DNA of 64,000 nucleotides from Mycolicibacterium bacteremicum (GTDB taxonomy: Bacteria; Actinomycetota; Actinomycetes; Mycobacteriales; Mycobacteriaceae). A program made the position numbers and the translations under genes. The notes under the pieces were generated by a model that saw only the letters and a list, made by a program, of their open reading frames with translations, did no database searches and was not told the DNA's origin. Below, piece after piece: positions 37,071-44,063 of the stretch (its first letter is position 1; each line of letters begins with the position of its first letter). The stretch covers positions 62,001 through 126,000 of the forward strand of contig NZ_MVHJ01000001.1 in NCBI RefSeq assembly GCF_002086115.1, in the 5' to 3' direction.

Positions 37071-37886
37071 ATGACCAGTTGGCTTGATGACGTATTCGGC
37101 GTGCAGAAGCCGGTGATCGCGATGCTGCACCTCGCGGCGCTGCCGGGTGACCCCGGATTCGATTCGGCGGCCGGTATCAAGGCCGTGGTCGAACGGGCCA
37201 AGCAGGAACTGGACGCGCTGCAGTCCGGCGGCGTCGACGGTGTGATGGTCTCCAACGAATTCAGCCTGCCCTACCTGACCAAGACCGAACCGATCACGGC
37301 CATCACCATGGCCCGCGTGATCGGGCAACTGCTCGGCGATTTCAGCGTCCCGTACGGGGTGAACGTGCTGTGGGACGGCCGGGCCTCGATCGATCTGGCC
37401 GTGGCCACCGGCGCGCAGTGGGTGCGCGAGATCTTCACCGGCGTGTACGCCAGTGACTTCGGGCTGTGGGACACCAACGTCGGTGAGGTTGCCCGGCACC
37501 GGGCACGGATCGGCGGGTCCGGGGTGAAGTTGCTCTTCAACATCGTGCCGGAGTCGGCGGTCTATCTGGCCGAGCGCGATCTGGCCTCGGTGACCGCCAC
37601 CACCGTCTTCGCCACCAAGCCCGATGCCATCTGCGTGTCGGGTCTGACCGCCGGCGCCTCCACCGACACCCAGGCCCTGCGGGTGGTCAAGGACAATGCC
37701 GGTGCGGTACCGGTTTTCGTCAACACCGGGGTACGCGCGCACAACGCCGCCGAGCAACTGTCGATCGCCGACGGTGCGGTCGTCGGCACCTACTTCAAGG
37801 AGGACGGCGTGTTCGAGAATCGCGCCGTCGCCTCGCGGGCCACCGAGTTGATGGACGCCGTCAAGGAATTCCGCGCGTCGTTATGA
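37071..37886 (+). CDS. BtpA/SgcQ-family protein
   Basis: The 271-residue cytoplasmic protein is a TIM-barrel-like BtpA family member. The opening KPVIAMLHLAALPGDPGF is the family signature, and further blocks are GGVDGVMVSNEFSLPY, PYGVNVLWDGRASIDLAVATGAQWVREIFTGVY and ICVSGLTAGASTDTQ. BtpA was named for a photosystem I assembly factor in cyanobacteria; bacterial members such as SgcQ sit in sugar operons, where their reaction is unknown to me. GAGAAGCGGAGAGG precedes the ATG. The stop overlaps the phosphatase-like gene start (ATGA). It probably acts on a phosphorylated sugar in this locus. Confidence 0.85.
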   Translation: MTSWLDDVFGVQKPVIAMLHLAALPGDPGFDSAAGIKAVVERAKQELDALQSGGVDGVMVSNEFSLPYLTKTEPITAITMARVIGQLLGDFSVPYGVNVLWDGRASIDLAVATGAQWVREIFTGVYASDFGLWDTNVGEVARHRARIGGSGVKLLFNIVPESAVYLAERDLASVTATTVFATKPDAICVSGLTAGASTDTQALRVVKDNAGAVPVFVNTGVRAHNAAEQLSIADGAVVGTYFKEDGVFENRAVASRATELMDAVKEFRASL

Positions 37887-38614
37887 GCGAGGACCTGCGG
37901 CTGCTGGCGATCGAGGCGGCCCGGCGTGGGGCCGCCGTATGCCTGCAGCGCTTCGGTGCGGCGGTGGCCGTCGCGACCAAGGGCGCCGACGGTGACGTGG
38001 TGACGGCGGTGGATCGGGCCGCCGAGCAGACCGTCCGCGAGGTCCTGCTCGCGGCCCGGCCCGATGACGGGGTGCTCGGTGAGGAACTGCCCGAACATGT
38101 CGGCGCCGGATCGGTGCAGTGGGTCGTCGACCCGCTCGACGGCACCACCAACTACACCCGGCGACTGCCGTTCTTCGGCACCTCGGTGGCGGCGCGCTCG
38201 GTGGCCGACGGCAGCTGGCTGGCCGGTGCGGTGTGTGCGCCGGTCCTCGGCACAACCTGGAGTGCCGCGAAAGGGTTGGGCGCACATGTCGATTCGGGTG
38301 CGGGGGAGACGCGGCTGCCGCTGGTGCTGGCGGAGTCCTCGGTGCGGCTGTTGGGCACCGGGCTGTCCTACGATCCCGGTCACCGGCGGCGTCAACTGCG
38401 CGAGCTCGCCGCCGTGATGGCCGGGTACACCGATATGCGCCGCTTCGGGGCGGCGGCGCTGGATCTGTGCCTGGTTGCCCAGGGCAGCCTCGATGCGTTC
38501 GTCGAAGACGATCTGGCCGTGCACGACTGGGCGGCCGGGGCGCTGATCGCCGAGGAGGCCGGTGCGGTGGTGTCGCGGGCCGAGGGTGCCGGGGTGTCAG
38601 CGCGCCGGCGCTGA
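37883..38614 (+). CDS. Inositol-monophosphatase-family phosphatase
   Basis: The 243-residue enzyme has the lithium-sensitive IMPase motifs: metal-binding DGVLGEELPE, VVDPLDGTTNYTRRLPFFGTS and DWAAGALIAEEAGAV near the C-terminus. Such enzymes hydrolyse phosphate monoesters of inositol, sugars or sugar alcohols with Mg2+. In this locus the substrate is probably a sugar or polyol phosphate intermediate, by context only. It is translationally coupled to the BtpA gene. Its 3' end overlaps the convergent DeoR gene by 18 bases. The C-terminus is a little short for the family but complete through the second metal site. Confidence 0.88.
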   Translation: MSEDLRLLAIEAARRGAAVCLQRFGAAVAVATKGADGDVVTAVDRAAEQTVREVLLAARPDDGVLGEELPEHVGAGSVQWVVDPLDGTTNYTRRLPFFGTSVAARSVADGSWLAGAVCAPVLGTTWSAAKGLGAHVDSGAGETRLPLVLAESSVRLLGTGLSYDPGHRRRQLRELAAVMAGYTDMRRFGAAALDLCLVAQGSLDAFVEDDLAVHDWAAGALIAEEAGAVVSRAEGAGVSARRR

Positions 38615-39415
38615 CCGCTCCGGTGCGGACCGGTCGGCGTTCACGCAGACCACCGACACCCCCGACGCGCGCAGGGCCTCCACCGCCGGATGGGTCGGCG
38701 GGCCGTCGGTGACCAGGATCGAGATCGCCGACACCGGTGCCACATTGATCAACTGGACCCGGCCCAGCTTGGACGCGTCGGCGGCGACGATCACCCGGTC
38801 CGCCGACCGCATCGCGGCCTGCTTCACGTTGCCCTCCTCGCGGTGGTACTCCGAGGCGCCCCGCTTACCGTCGACTCCGGCGATACCCATCACGTAGGTG
38901 TCGCAGTTGTAGCGCAGGTAGAAATCCTCGGCCTCGGCGCCGATCAGGCTCAGCTCGCCCGGGCGCACCTTGCCGCCGGTCAGCAGGATCGTGGTGTCGG
39001 GTTCGTCGGCGAGTTCGATGGCCACCAGCACGCTGGGCGTGATCACCGTCAGACCCAGATCGCGGCCCTTCACCGCGCGGGCCACTGCGAGCACCGTGCT
39101 ACCGCTGTCGAGGATGACCGTCTCGCGTGGGCGCAGCAGATCGGCCACGGCATGGGCGATGTGCAGCTTCTCATCGGCGGACTCGGCCGCGCGGGCGTCG
39201 AAGGACGGTTCGGTGGACTTCCCGCCATAGGCGATGGCCCCACCGAGCACCCGGCGGGCGATGCCCTGGTCCTCCAGTCGCTCGATATCGCGCCGGATCG
39301 TCATCTCCGAGACGTCGAATTCGCCCGCCAGCGTGGCGAAGTCGACCTCGCGGTCGGTGTGGATGCGGGCCGCGATCGCTGCGCGGCGCGCGTGCGCGCT
39401 CAGGCCGGCGGTCAT
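38597..39415 (-). CDS. DeoR-family transcriptional regulator
   Basis: The 272-residue regulator has the N-terminal DeoR helix-turn-helix, EVDFATLAGEFDVSEMTIRRDIERLEDQG, and the C-terminal DeoRC sugar-phosphate sensor. The sensor includes ILDSGSTVLAVARAV, TILLTGGKVRPGELSLIG and MRSADRVIVAADASKLGR. DeoR repressors respond to a phosphorylated intermediate of the pathway they control. The neighbours are the carbohydrate import and kinase operon, so it is the likely switch for the whole locus. Its promoter contains TGTGA-N5-TCACA. It is convergent with the phosphatase-like gene and upstream of the ctaA 3' end. Confidence 0.92.
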   Translation of the reverse strand: MTAGLSAHARRAAIAARIHTDREVDFATLAGEFDVSEMTIRRDIERLEDQGIARRVLGGAIAYGGKSTEPSFDARAAESADEKLHIAHAVADLLRPRETVILDSGSTVLAVARAVKGRDLGLTVITPSVLVAIELADEPDTTILLTGGKVRPGELSLIGAEAEDFYLRYNCDTYVMGIAGVDGKRGASEYHREEGNVKQAAMRSADRVIVAADASKLGRVQLINVAPVSAISILVTDGPPTHPAVEALRASGVSVVCVNADRSAPERSAPAR

Positions 39416-39436
39416 GCGGACAGTGTATGTGAAAGT

Positions 39437-39451
39437 TGTGAATTACTCACA
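39437..39451. promoter_or_regulatory. Putative DeoR operator
   Basis: TGTGAATTACTCACA is a perfect inverted repeat (5-bp arms, 5-bp spacer), 22 bases upstream of the deoR-like ATG. A partial copy, TATGTGAAAG, lies beside it. The element overlaps the last codons of ctaA. Confidence 0.65.
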
Positions 39452-40394
39452 CAGCTGGGACGCGGCGTTCGCGCATCGACGCCCACAGCGCGGCGGTGGC
39501 CGCGGTGCAGGCGCCCGCCCCCGCGACGTGCAGCGCGACCAGCGCCTCGGGGACGCCGGTGAAGAACTGCACCGCACCGAGCGCGCCCTGTGCGGCCACC
39601 AGCACGACGACCGCGATCAGCCGGATACGCACCGGTCGTGGCGCACGCACGGCGAGCAGCCCGAATCCGAGGGCCACCACCAGGGACAGGTAGGCGACCA
39701 GTAGTGACGAGTGCATGTGGACCAGCGTGGTGATCTCGACCTCGAGCCTGGGCACCGGACGCTCGGGGCTCTTGTCGCCGGCATGCGGGCCCGCGCCGGT
39801 GACCATGGTCCCGGTCACCAGCACCGCCGAGAGCGTCAGGCCGGCCAGCGCGGTCAACTGCCGCAACGCCTTCGGCACCACCGCGACCGGTTGGCCGTCG
39901 TCGGGTTCGCCGATCTTGGCGAACAGCAGGACTGCCAGCCACACCATGGCCATCGACACCAGCAGGTGGATCGCCACGGTCCACCACAGCAGGCCGGTGA
40001 GCACGGTGATACCGCCGATGATCGCCTGGGCCACCGTCGAGGCCGGCATCAGCCAGGCGTACAGCCGCACCTCGCGGCGACGCCGGGCGCGGGTCACGGC
40101 GATGACCGCGGCGGCCGCGGTGAGCACGACCAGGAAGGTGAGCAGCCGGTTGCCGAACTCGACCGCCTGATGGATGCCGGGCACCTCGGCGTGCGGCACC
40201 GGGGTGAAGCTGCCGGGGAAGCACTGTGGCCAGGTCGGGCAACCCAGGCCGGAGGCGGTCACGCGCACGATCGCGCCGGTGACCGCGATACCACCCTGGG
40301 TCAGGATGACCAGGAAGGCCACGATGCGCTGGGTGCGCAGGCTCGGCAGGGGCAGCAGGTCGACCAATCGCAGGAAGAGTCGTCCGACAGCCAC
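39447..40394 (-). CDS. ctaA: Haem A synthase CtaA
   Basis: CtaA oxidises haem O to haem A for cytochrome aa3 oxidase. The 315-residue protein has eight TM segments and paired haem-ligand histidines. They lie in HQAVEFGNRLLTF and HLLVSMAM (first half), and VHMHSSLLVAY and LHVAGAGA (second half). The GLGCPTWPQC loop holds the conserved cysteines. It corresponds to Rv1456c. The ATG at 40394 gives MAVGRLFLRLVDLLPLPSLR, close to the recalled homologue. Two further genes of the ABC-2 exporter and mptB normally follow in this order; here a TetR/PhlG-like pair and a DUF429 gene intervene. Confidence 0.93.
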   Translation of the reverse strand: MAVGRLFLRLVDLLPLPSLRTQRIVAFLVILTQGGIAVTGAIVRVTASGLGCPTWPQCFPGSFTPVPHAEVPGIHQAVEFGNRLLTFLVVLTAAAAVIAVTRARRRREVRLYAWLMPASTVAQAIIGGITVLTGLLWWTVAIHLLVSMAMVWLAVLLFAKIGEPDDGQPVAVVPKALRQLTALAGLTLSAVLVTGTMVTGAGPHAGDKSPERPVPRLEVEITTLVHMHSSLLVAYLSLVVALGFGLLAVRAPRPVRIRLIAVVVLVAAQGALGAVQFFTGVPEALVALHVAGAGACTAATAALWASMRERRVPAV

Positions 40395-40415
40395 GGTCCC
40401 GATCGTAGAGCAGCG

Positions 40416-40994
40416 CTAACTACGCGGCGTAGTAGGGGCGACGAACGGCACCAGCACCTCGTCGACGAGCTGCACCACCAACTCGTCGGTGATCGGATCG
40501 CCGGTGACCAGCAGCCGGTGCCACAACACGCTCTGTCCGAGCTCGCGGGCGATCTGCACCGGGACGTCGGCGCGGACGTCGCCGCGGGCGATACCGCGGG
40601 CCAGCAGGGCGGCCATCTCAGCCTTGCGCCATCCGATGACGTCCTCCCGGAAGGACGTGGTGAGTTCGGCGTCGCCGGCCATCGCCGCGACTGCGGCCTG
40701 CATGGTGGGGCCGTGGGGCCCGGTGAACAGTTCGGCCCAGCCCCGCAGGACGGCGAGCATGTCGGTGCGATAACTGCCGGTGTCCCGGTGCGGGATGGCG
40801 GCCTTGGCGGTGCGCAGCAGGGTATCGCGCAGCAGCTGCCTGCCATCTGCCCAGCGCCGGTAGAGCACCGGCTTGCTGGTCTGAGCGCGCGCGGCGACGG
40901 CCTCCATGGTGACGGCCGCGGGTCCGTGCTCGGTCAGCAGCTCGATCACGGCGGCGCGGATGGCGGCATCGAGTTGTTCACCGCGTCGTCGCAT
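40416..40994 (-). CDS. TetR-family regulator of a PhlG-like gene
   Basis: The 192-residue regulator has the N-terminal helix-turn-helix AAIRAAVIELLTEHGPAAVTMEAVAARAQTSKPVLYRRW (shown in part) and a TetR_C_11-type ligand domain. It is divergent from the PhlG-like hydrolase gene 83 bases away. Two matching 16-base palindromes in that gap suggest it binds its own and the neighbour's promoters. The ligand is probably the hydrolase's aromatic substrate or product, by analogy with the phlF-phlG systems; this is inference. Confidence 0.88.
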   Translation of the reverse strand: MRRRGEQLDAAIRAAVIELLTEHGPAAVTMEAVAARAQTSKPVLYRRWADGRQLLRDTLLRTAKAAIPHRDTGSYRTDMLAVLRGWAELFTGPHGPTMQAAVAAMAGDAELTTSFREDVIGWRKAEMAALLARGIARGDVRADVPVQIARELGQSVLWHRLLVTGDPITDELVVQLVDEVLVPFVAPTTPRS

Positions 40995-41008
40995 CCATCC
41001 TCCTCGGG

Positions 41009-41024
41009 GAAACGCTTGCGTATC
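41009..41024. promoter_or_regulatory. First TetR operator in the divergent gap
   Basis: GAAACG-CTTG-CGTATC is an inverted repeat with one mismatch in six bases per arm. It lies 15 bases upstream of the TetR start and shares the core of the perfect copy at 41049-41064. Confidence 0.72.
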
Positions 41025-41048
41025 TTAGCCGTCGCGCGCACGATATAG

Positions 41049-41064
41049 GAAACGCTACCGTTTC
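41049..41064. promoter_or_regulatory. Second, perfect TetR operator
   Basis: GAAACG-CTAC-CGTTTC is a perfect 6-bp-arm inverted repeat just upstream of the GGAGG ribosome site of the PhlG-like gene. The copies are 40 bases apart, centre to centre. Confidence 0.78.
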
Positions 41065-41077
41065 TTGGAGGTCTCCG

Positions 41078-41707
41078 ATGAGCCGTCCCGTGCTGTATCC
41101 CCTGCGTACCGAGGATTCGGCCACCGTGCGCTACACCTCGGCACCGCACCGGCGCCGCCGCGTGACCATCGATCATCGCCCGCTGCCCGGAGTGACCCCG
41201 GACATGCTGCTGGGCTGGTTCGGCAACCTCGGCGGCACGATGCGTTATGGCGACGCCGTGATCGACCGCTACCTGGCCTGGCATCCGGTCGACCACATCC
41301 GTTGGGAGCTGGCACGGGCCGCCGCCGGTGGCGGTGCCGCCGAGGGCGCCCGATTCCGGATCGTCGAGGCGTTCGGCGGTCGGCCCGAATACCGGGTCGA
41401 CGTGGTGGACCGGGTCGAGAAGCTGGACGAGACGGGCATCCGGTTGGTGCAGCGGGTGGCCGGGGTGATCGTGTTCAGCCTGGAGCACACCTGGTCGCTG
41501 GGATCCGACGGCACCCACTACGTCACGGTGCTCGACCTCGGTGCCCGCTCGCGCGTGATGACACCGGTCAACGCGTATCTGTGCCGCCGGTTCCCGGACC
41601 ACATGGTGCGCGCCTGGGTGCGGCACAACATCGAGGAGGTCGGTCAGCTGGAATATCTGTTGCCCGGCCTCAGCACCAGATCGCCAGCCGTTGACCGCGC
41701 GCATTGA
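41078..41707 (+). CDS. PhlG/phloretin-hydrolase-like C-C hydrolase domain protein
   Basis: The 209-residue protein resembles the DAPG hydrolase (PhlG) domain, zinc enzymes that cut the carbon-carbon bond of acylated phloroglucinols. Diagnostic parts are LPGVTPDMLLGWFGNLGG, the metal-side RYLAWHPVDHIRWE and, further on, FSLEHTWSLG with His and Glu ligands. It is shorter than classical PhlG (about 295 residues), so it may lack an N-terminal part or be a different subfamily. GGAGG precedes the ATG at 41078. A divergent TetR gene with twin operators controls it. The substrate is unknown. Its last 38 bases overlap the convergent DUF429 gene. Confidence 0.72.
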   Translation: MSRPVLYPLRTEDSATVRYTSAPHRRRRVTIDHRPLPGVTPDMLLGWFGNLGGTMRYGDAVIDRYLAWHPVDHIRWELARAAAGGGAAEGARFRIVEAFGGRPEYRVDVVDRVEKLDETGIRLVQRVAGVIVFSLEHTWSLGSDGTHYVTVLDLGARSRVMTPVNAYLCRRFPDHMVRAWVRHNIEEVGQLEYLLPGLSTRSPAVDRAH

Positions 41708-42347
41708 CCTGCGGCGGATCCGGCAGGCTGAACGCCGCCCCGGTGGCGATCCGGTGTGCGCTCCACGCCGCGGCCGCCGCATCCAGCACATCATCGGCGG
41801 GCACGGCTGCCACGGCCGCGCCGAGGTCCTCCGGGATGTCGACACCGTGCGCGGCCAGCACGCGCAGCCGCGCGCGCTGCCCGCGCCAGCTCTTCTTCTT
41901 GCCGTCGGTGGCCAGCAGCCCCATCTCGTGGAAGGACAGCTCGGGGTGCACCTCGAACAGGGGTCGGTCCGAATCGGCGTGCAGCGCCTCGGCTTCCAGG
42001 AACTTCCGCCGCAGCCCCCAGGTCTGGATGCTGATCCCCGAGCCGGTGAGTGCGGTCGCGGCCGCCGTCGCGGTGGCGTGGTCGGGGGCATCGAACACCG
42101 GCCGTGGGGGCATCACGAACAGGCTGGACGAGCGCGCGCCGAGCCGGCGCTGGGCCGCCCGGTCGGAGGTCCGCACCGCGTCGTCCAGCAGACCGAGTGG
42201 GATGTCCACGCCGACGGCGCGGGCCCCGGGGACCGCCGCGACGAGCGCGGCCAGCCGCGCGTCGACATGTGCGGTGTGGAATCGGCCGTCGTGCAGTTCG
42301 ATGCCGACCCAGCCGCCCTTCCAGCCGTCGACGCCGAGGACGATCAC
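41670..42347 (-). CDS. DUF429 (predicted RNase H-like nuclease) protein
   Basis: The 225-residue cytoplasmic protein begins MIVLGVDGWKGGWVG, with the first acidic residue of an RNase H-like fold. It continues VGVDIPLGLLD and the DUF429 blocks LFVMPPRPVFDA, GISIQTWGLRRKFLEAEAL and EVHPELSFHEM. The family is a predicted nuclease; no biochemistry is known to me. It overlaps the PhlG-like gene by 38 bases tail-to-tail. It ends near the ABC-2 permease gene, five bases from its 3' end, on the same strand (the permease lies upstream), so it may be the last gene of that operon. Confidence 0.82.
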   Translation of the reverse strand: MIVLGVDGWKGGWVGIELHDGRFHTAHVDARLAALVAAVPGARAVGVDIPLGLLDDAVRTSDRAAQRRLGARSSSLFVMPPRPVFDAPDHATATAAATALTGSGISIQTWGLRRKFLEAEALHADSDRPLFEVHPELSFHEMGLLATDGKKKSWRGQRARLRVLAAHGVDIPEDLGAAVAAVPADDVLDAAAAAWSAHRIATGAAFSLPDPPQVNARGQRLAIWC

Positions 42348-42351
42348 GGGC

Positions 42352-43128
42352 TCAGGTGAATCGGAACCAGCGCAGTGCGGCCACCGCCGACAGCGCGCCC
42401 CAGCCGACCAGCACCGCGATGCCGAACCAGTCCACCGACAACGTCATCGCCTGCGTCAGCGCCTCGGTCAGTGCGCCCGACGGGGTCAGCCGGGCGATCC
42501 ACCGCAGCGCGGCGGGCACCGGTCCACCGTCGAGGGTCAGCGCGCCCAGTCCGGCGGAGACGAACCACAGCAGGTTCGCCAGCGCCAGCACGATCTCGGA
42601 GCGCAGCGTGCCGCCGAGCAGCAGGCCCAGCGCGGCGAAGGTCGCCGTGCCCAGAGCGATGACCACCGCACCGAGTGCCAGGGCCGCGACGGGCGGTCGC
42701 CACCCCAGCGCGATACCGATGGCGCCCAACAGGATCGACTGCAGGAAGACCACCGTCACCACCGCCAGCGACTTACCCGCGATGACGCCCCACACCGGTA
42801 ACGCGGTGGCGCCCAGCCGTTTCAGCGCGCCGTACCGACGATCGAAGGCGACGGCGATCGCCTGGCCGGTGAAGGCGGTGGAGATCACCGCCAGTGCCAT
42901 GATCGCCGGGGTGAAGGTGGCCGCCCGGTTGGTGCCGAACTCACCCAGCGGCAGCAACGTCATCCCCACGAGCAGCGTGATCGGGATGAACATGGTCAGC
43001 AGCAGCTGTTCGCCGTTGCGCAGCAGCAGTTTGAGCTCCAGCCCGAACTGGGCGGTGAGCATCTGCCGAACATCGGCCGGCCGGGGATCGGGGGAGAAGG
43101 TGCCCGCGGCAAAGCGATTCGTGGTCAT
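42352..43128 (-). CDS. ABC-2 exporter permease
   Basis: The 258-residue permease of an ABC-2 exporter has six TM segments. FDRRYGALKRLGATALP after TM2 is the typical coupling loop of drug and antibiotic exporters (Rv1457c-type). The stop of the ATPase gene overlaps its ATG at 43128 (ATGA). The long hydrophilic start to 43224 is excluded because it lies inside the ATPase gene. It exports an unidentified compound together with the ATPase. The syntenic mptB gene directly upstream makes an envelope precursor a plausible cargo, but nothing in the sequence proves it. Confidence 0.9.
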   Translation of the reverse strand: MTTNRFAAGTFSPDPRPADVRQMLTAQFGLELKLLLRNGEQLLLTMFIPITLLVGMTLLPLGEFGTNRAATFTPAIMALAVISTAFTGQAIAVAFDRRYGALKRLGATALPVWGVIAGKSLAVVTVVFLQSILLGAIGIALGWRPPVAALALGAVVIALGTATFAALGLLLGGTLRSEIVLALANLLWFVSAGLGALTLDGGPVPAALRWIARLTPSGALTEALTQAMTLSVDWFGIAVLVGWGALSAVAALRWFRFT

Positions 43129-44063
43129 CTCAACTCCCGGCCGGTCAGATCGAGGAAGACGTCCTCCAGGCTGCGCTGCTCCACCCGCATATCGGTGGCC
43201 AGCACATCCACCCGCGCGCACCACGCGGTGACGGTCGCCAGCACCTGCGGGTCGATATGCCCTTCGACCAGATACTCACCGGAGGTGGTCTCGGTGGCCC
43301 GGTAATCCTCCGGCAGCGCCGAGATGAGCAGGGACAGATCGAGTCTGGGTGGCGCGGTGAACCGCAACTGATTCTCCGCACCGCTGCGCATCAGCTCCGC
43401 GGGCGTGCCGGCGGCCACCGTCTTGCCGTGGTCGATGATGACCAGCCGGTCGGCCAGCTCCTCGGCCTCGGTCAGATGGTGGGTGGTCAGCACCACGGTG
43501 ACACCGTCGCGGCGCAGCGCATCGATGAGCTCCCACACCACGATGCGGGCGTGGGCGTCCATCCCGGCGGTCGGCTCGTCGAGGAACACCAGTTCGGGAC
43601 GGCCGACGACCGCGCAGGCCAGCGCCAGCCGCTGCTGCTGGCCGCCGGAGAGCCGCCGGTAGGTCGTGCGGGCGGCGTCGGTCAGCCCGAGCGTGTCCAG
43701 CAGCCACTGCGGATCGAGCGGATCGGCGGCGTAGGAGGCCACCAGGTTCAGCATCTCGCCGGCCCGGGCCGCGGGGTAGCCCCCACCACCCTGCAGCATG
43801 ACGCCGATGCGCTCCCGCAGCCGCGCATTGTCCCCCGCCGGGTCCAGCCCAAGGATCTCGATGCTGCCGGAATCCGGGCGCAGGAAGCCCTCGCACATCT
43901 CGACCGTCGTCGTCTTGCCCGCACCGTTGGGGCCCAGCAGGGCGAACACCTCGGCGCGGTGCACCTCCAGATCGAGGCCGTCCACCGCCGGGCGAGCCGA
44001 GGCCGGTCCGTAGCGTTTGGTCACCTCGCGCAGGCGCACGACAGCGTCAGAACCGGTGGTCAC
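43125..44063 (-). CDS. ABC-2 exporter ATPase
   Basis: The 312-residue ATPase has Walker A LLGPNGAGKTTTVEM, Q-loop GVMLQGGGGYPA, signature [16 protein letters not shown], Walker B LVFLDEPTAGMD and TTHHLTEAEELADRL. A C-terminal tail of about 80 residues follows, as in DrrA-type exporters. It starts at the ATG at 44063, overlapping the mptB stop by four bases, and ends overlapping the permease start. Synteny is with Rv1458c. The three genes thus form mptB-ATPase-permease, one transcript. Confidence 0.93.
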   Translation of the reverse strand: MTTGSDAVVRLREVTKRYGPASARPAVDGLDLEVHRAEVFALLGPNGAGKTTTVEMCEGFLRPDSGSIEILGLDPAGDNARLRERIGVMLQGGGGYPAARAGEMLNLVASYAADPLDPQWLLDTLGLTDAARTTYRRLSGGQQQRLALACAVVGRPELVFLDEPTAGMDAHARIVVWELIDALRRDGVTVVLTTHHLTEAEELADRLVIIDHGKTVAAGTPAELMRSGAENQLRFTAPPRLDLSLLISALPEDYRATETTSGEYLVEGHIDPQVLATVTAWCARVDVLATDMRVEQRSLEDVFLDLTGRELR

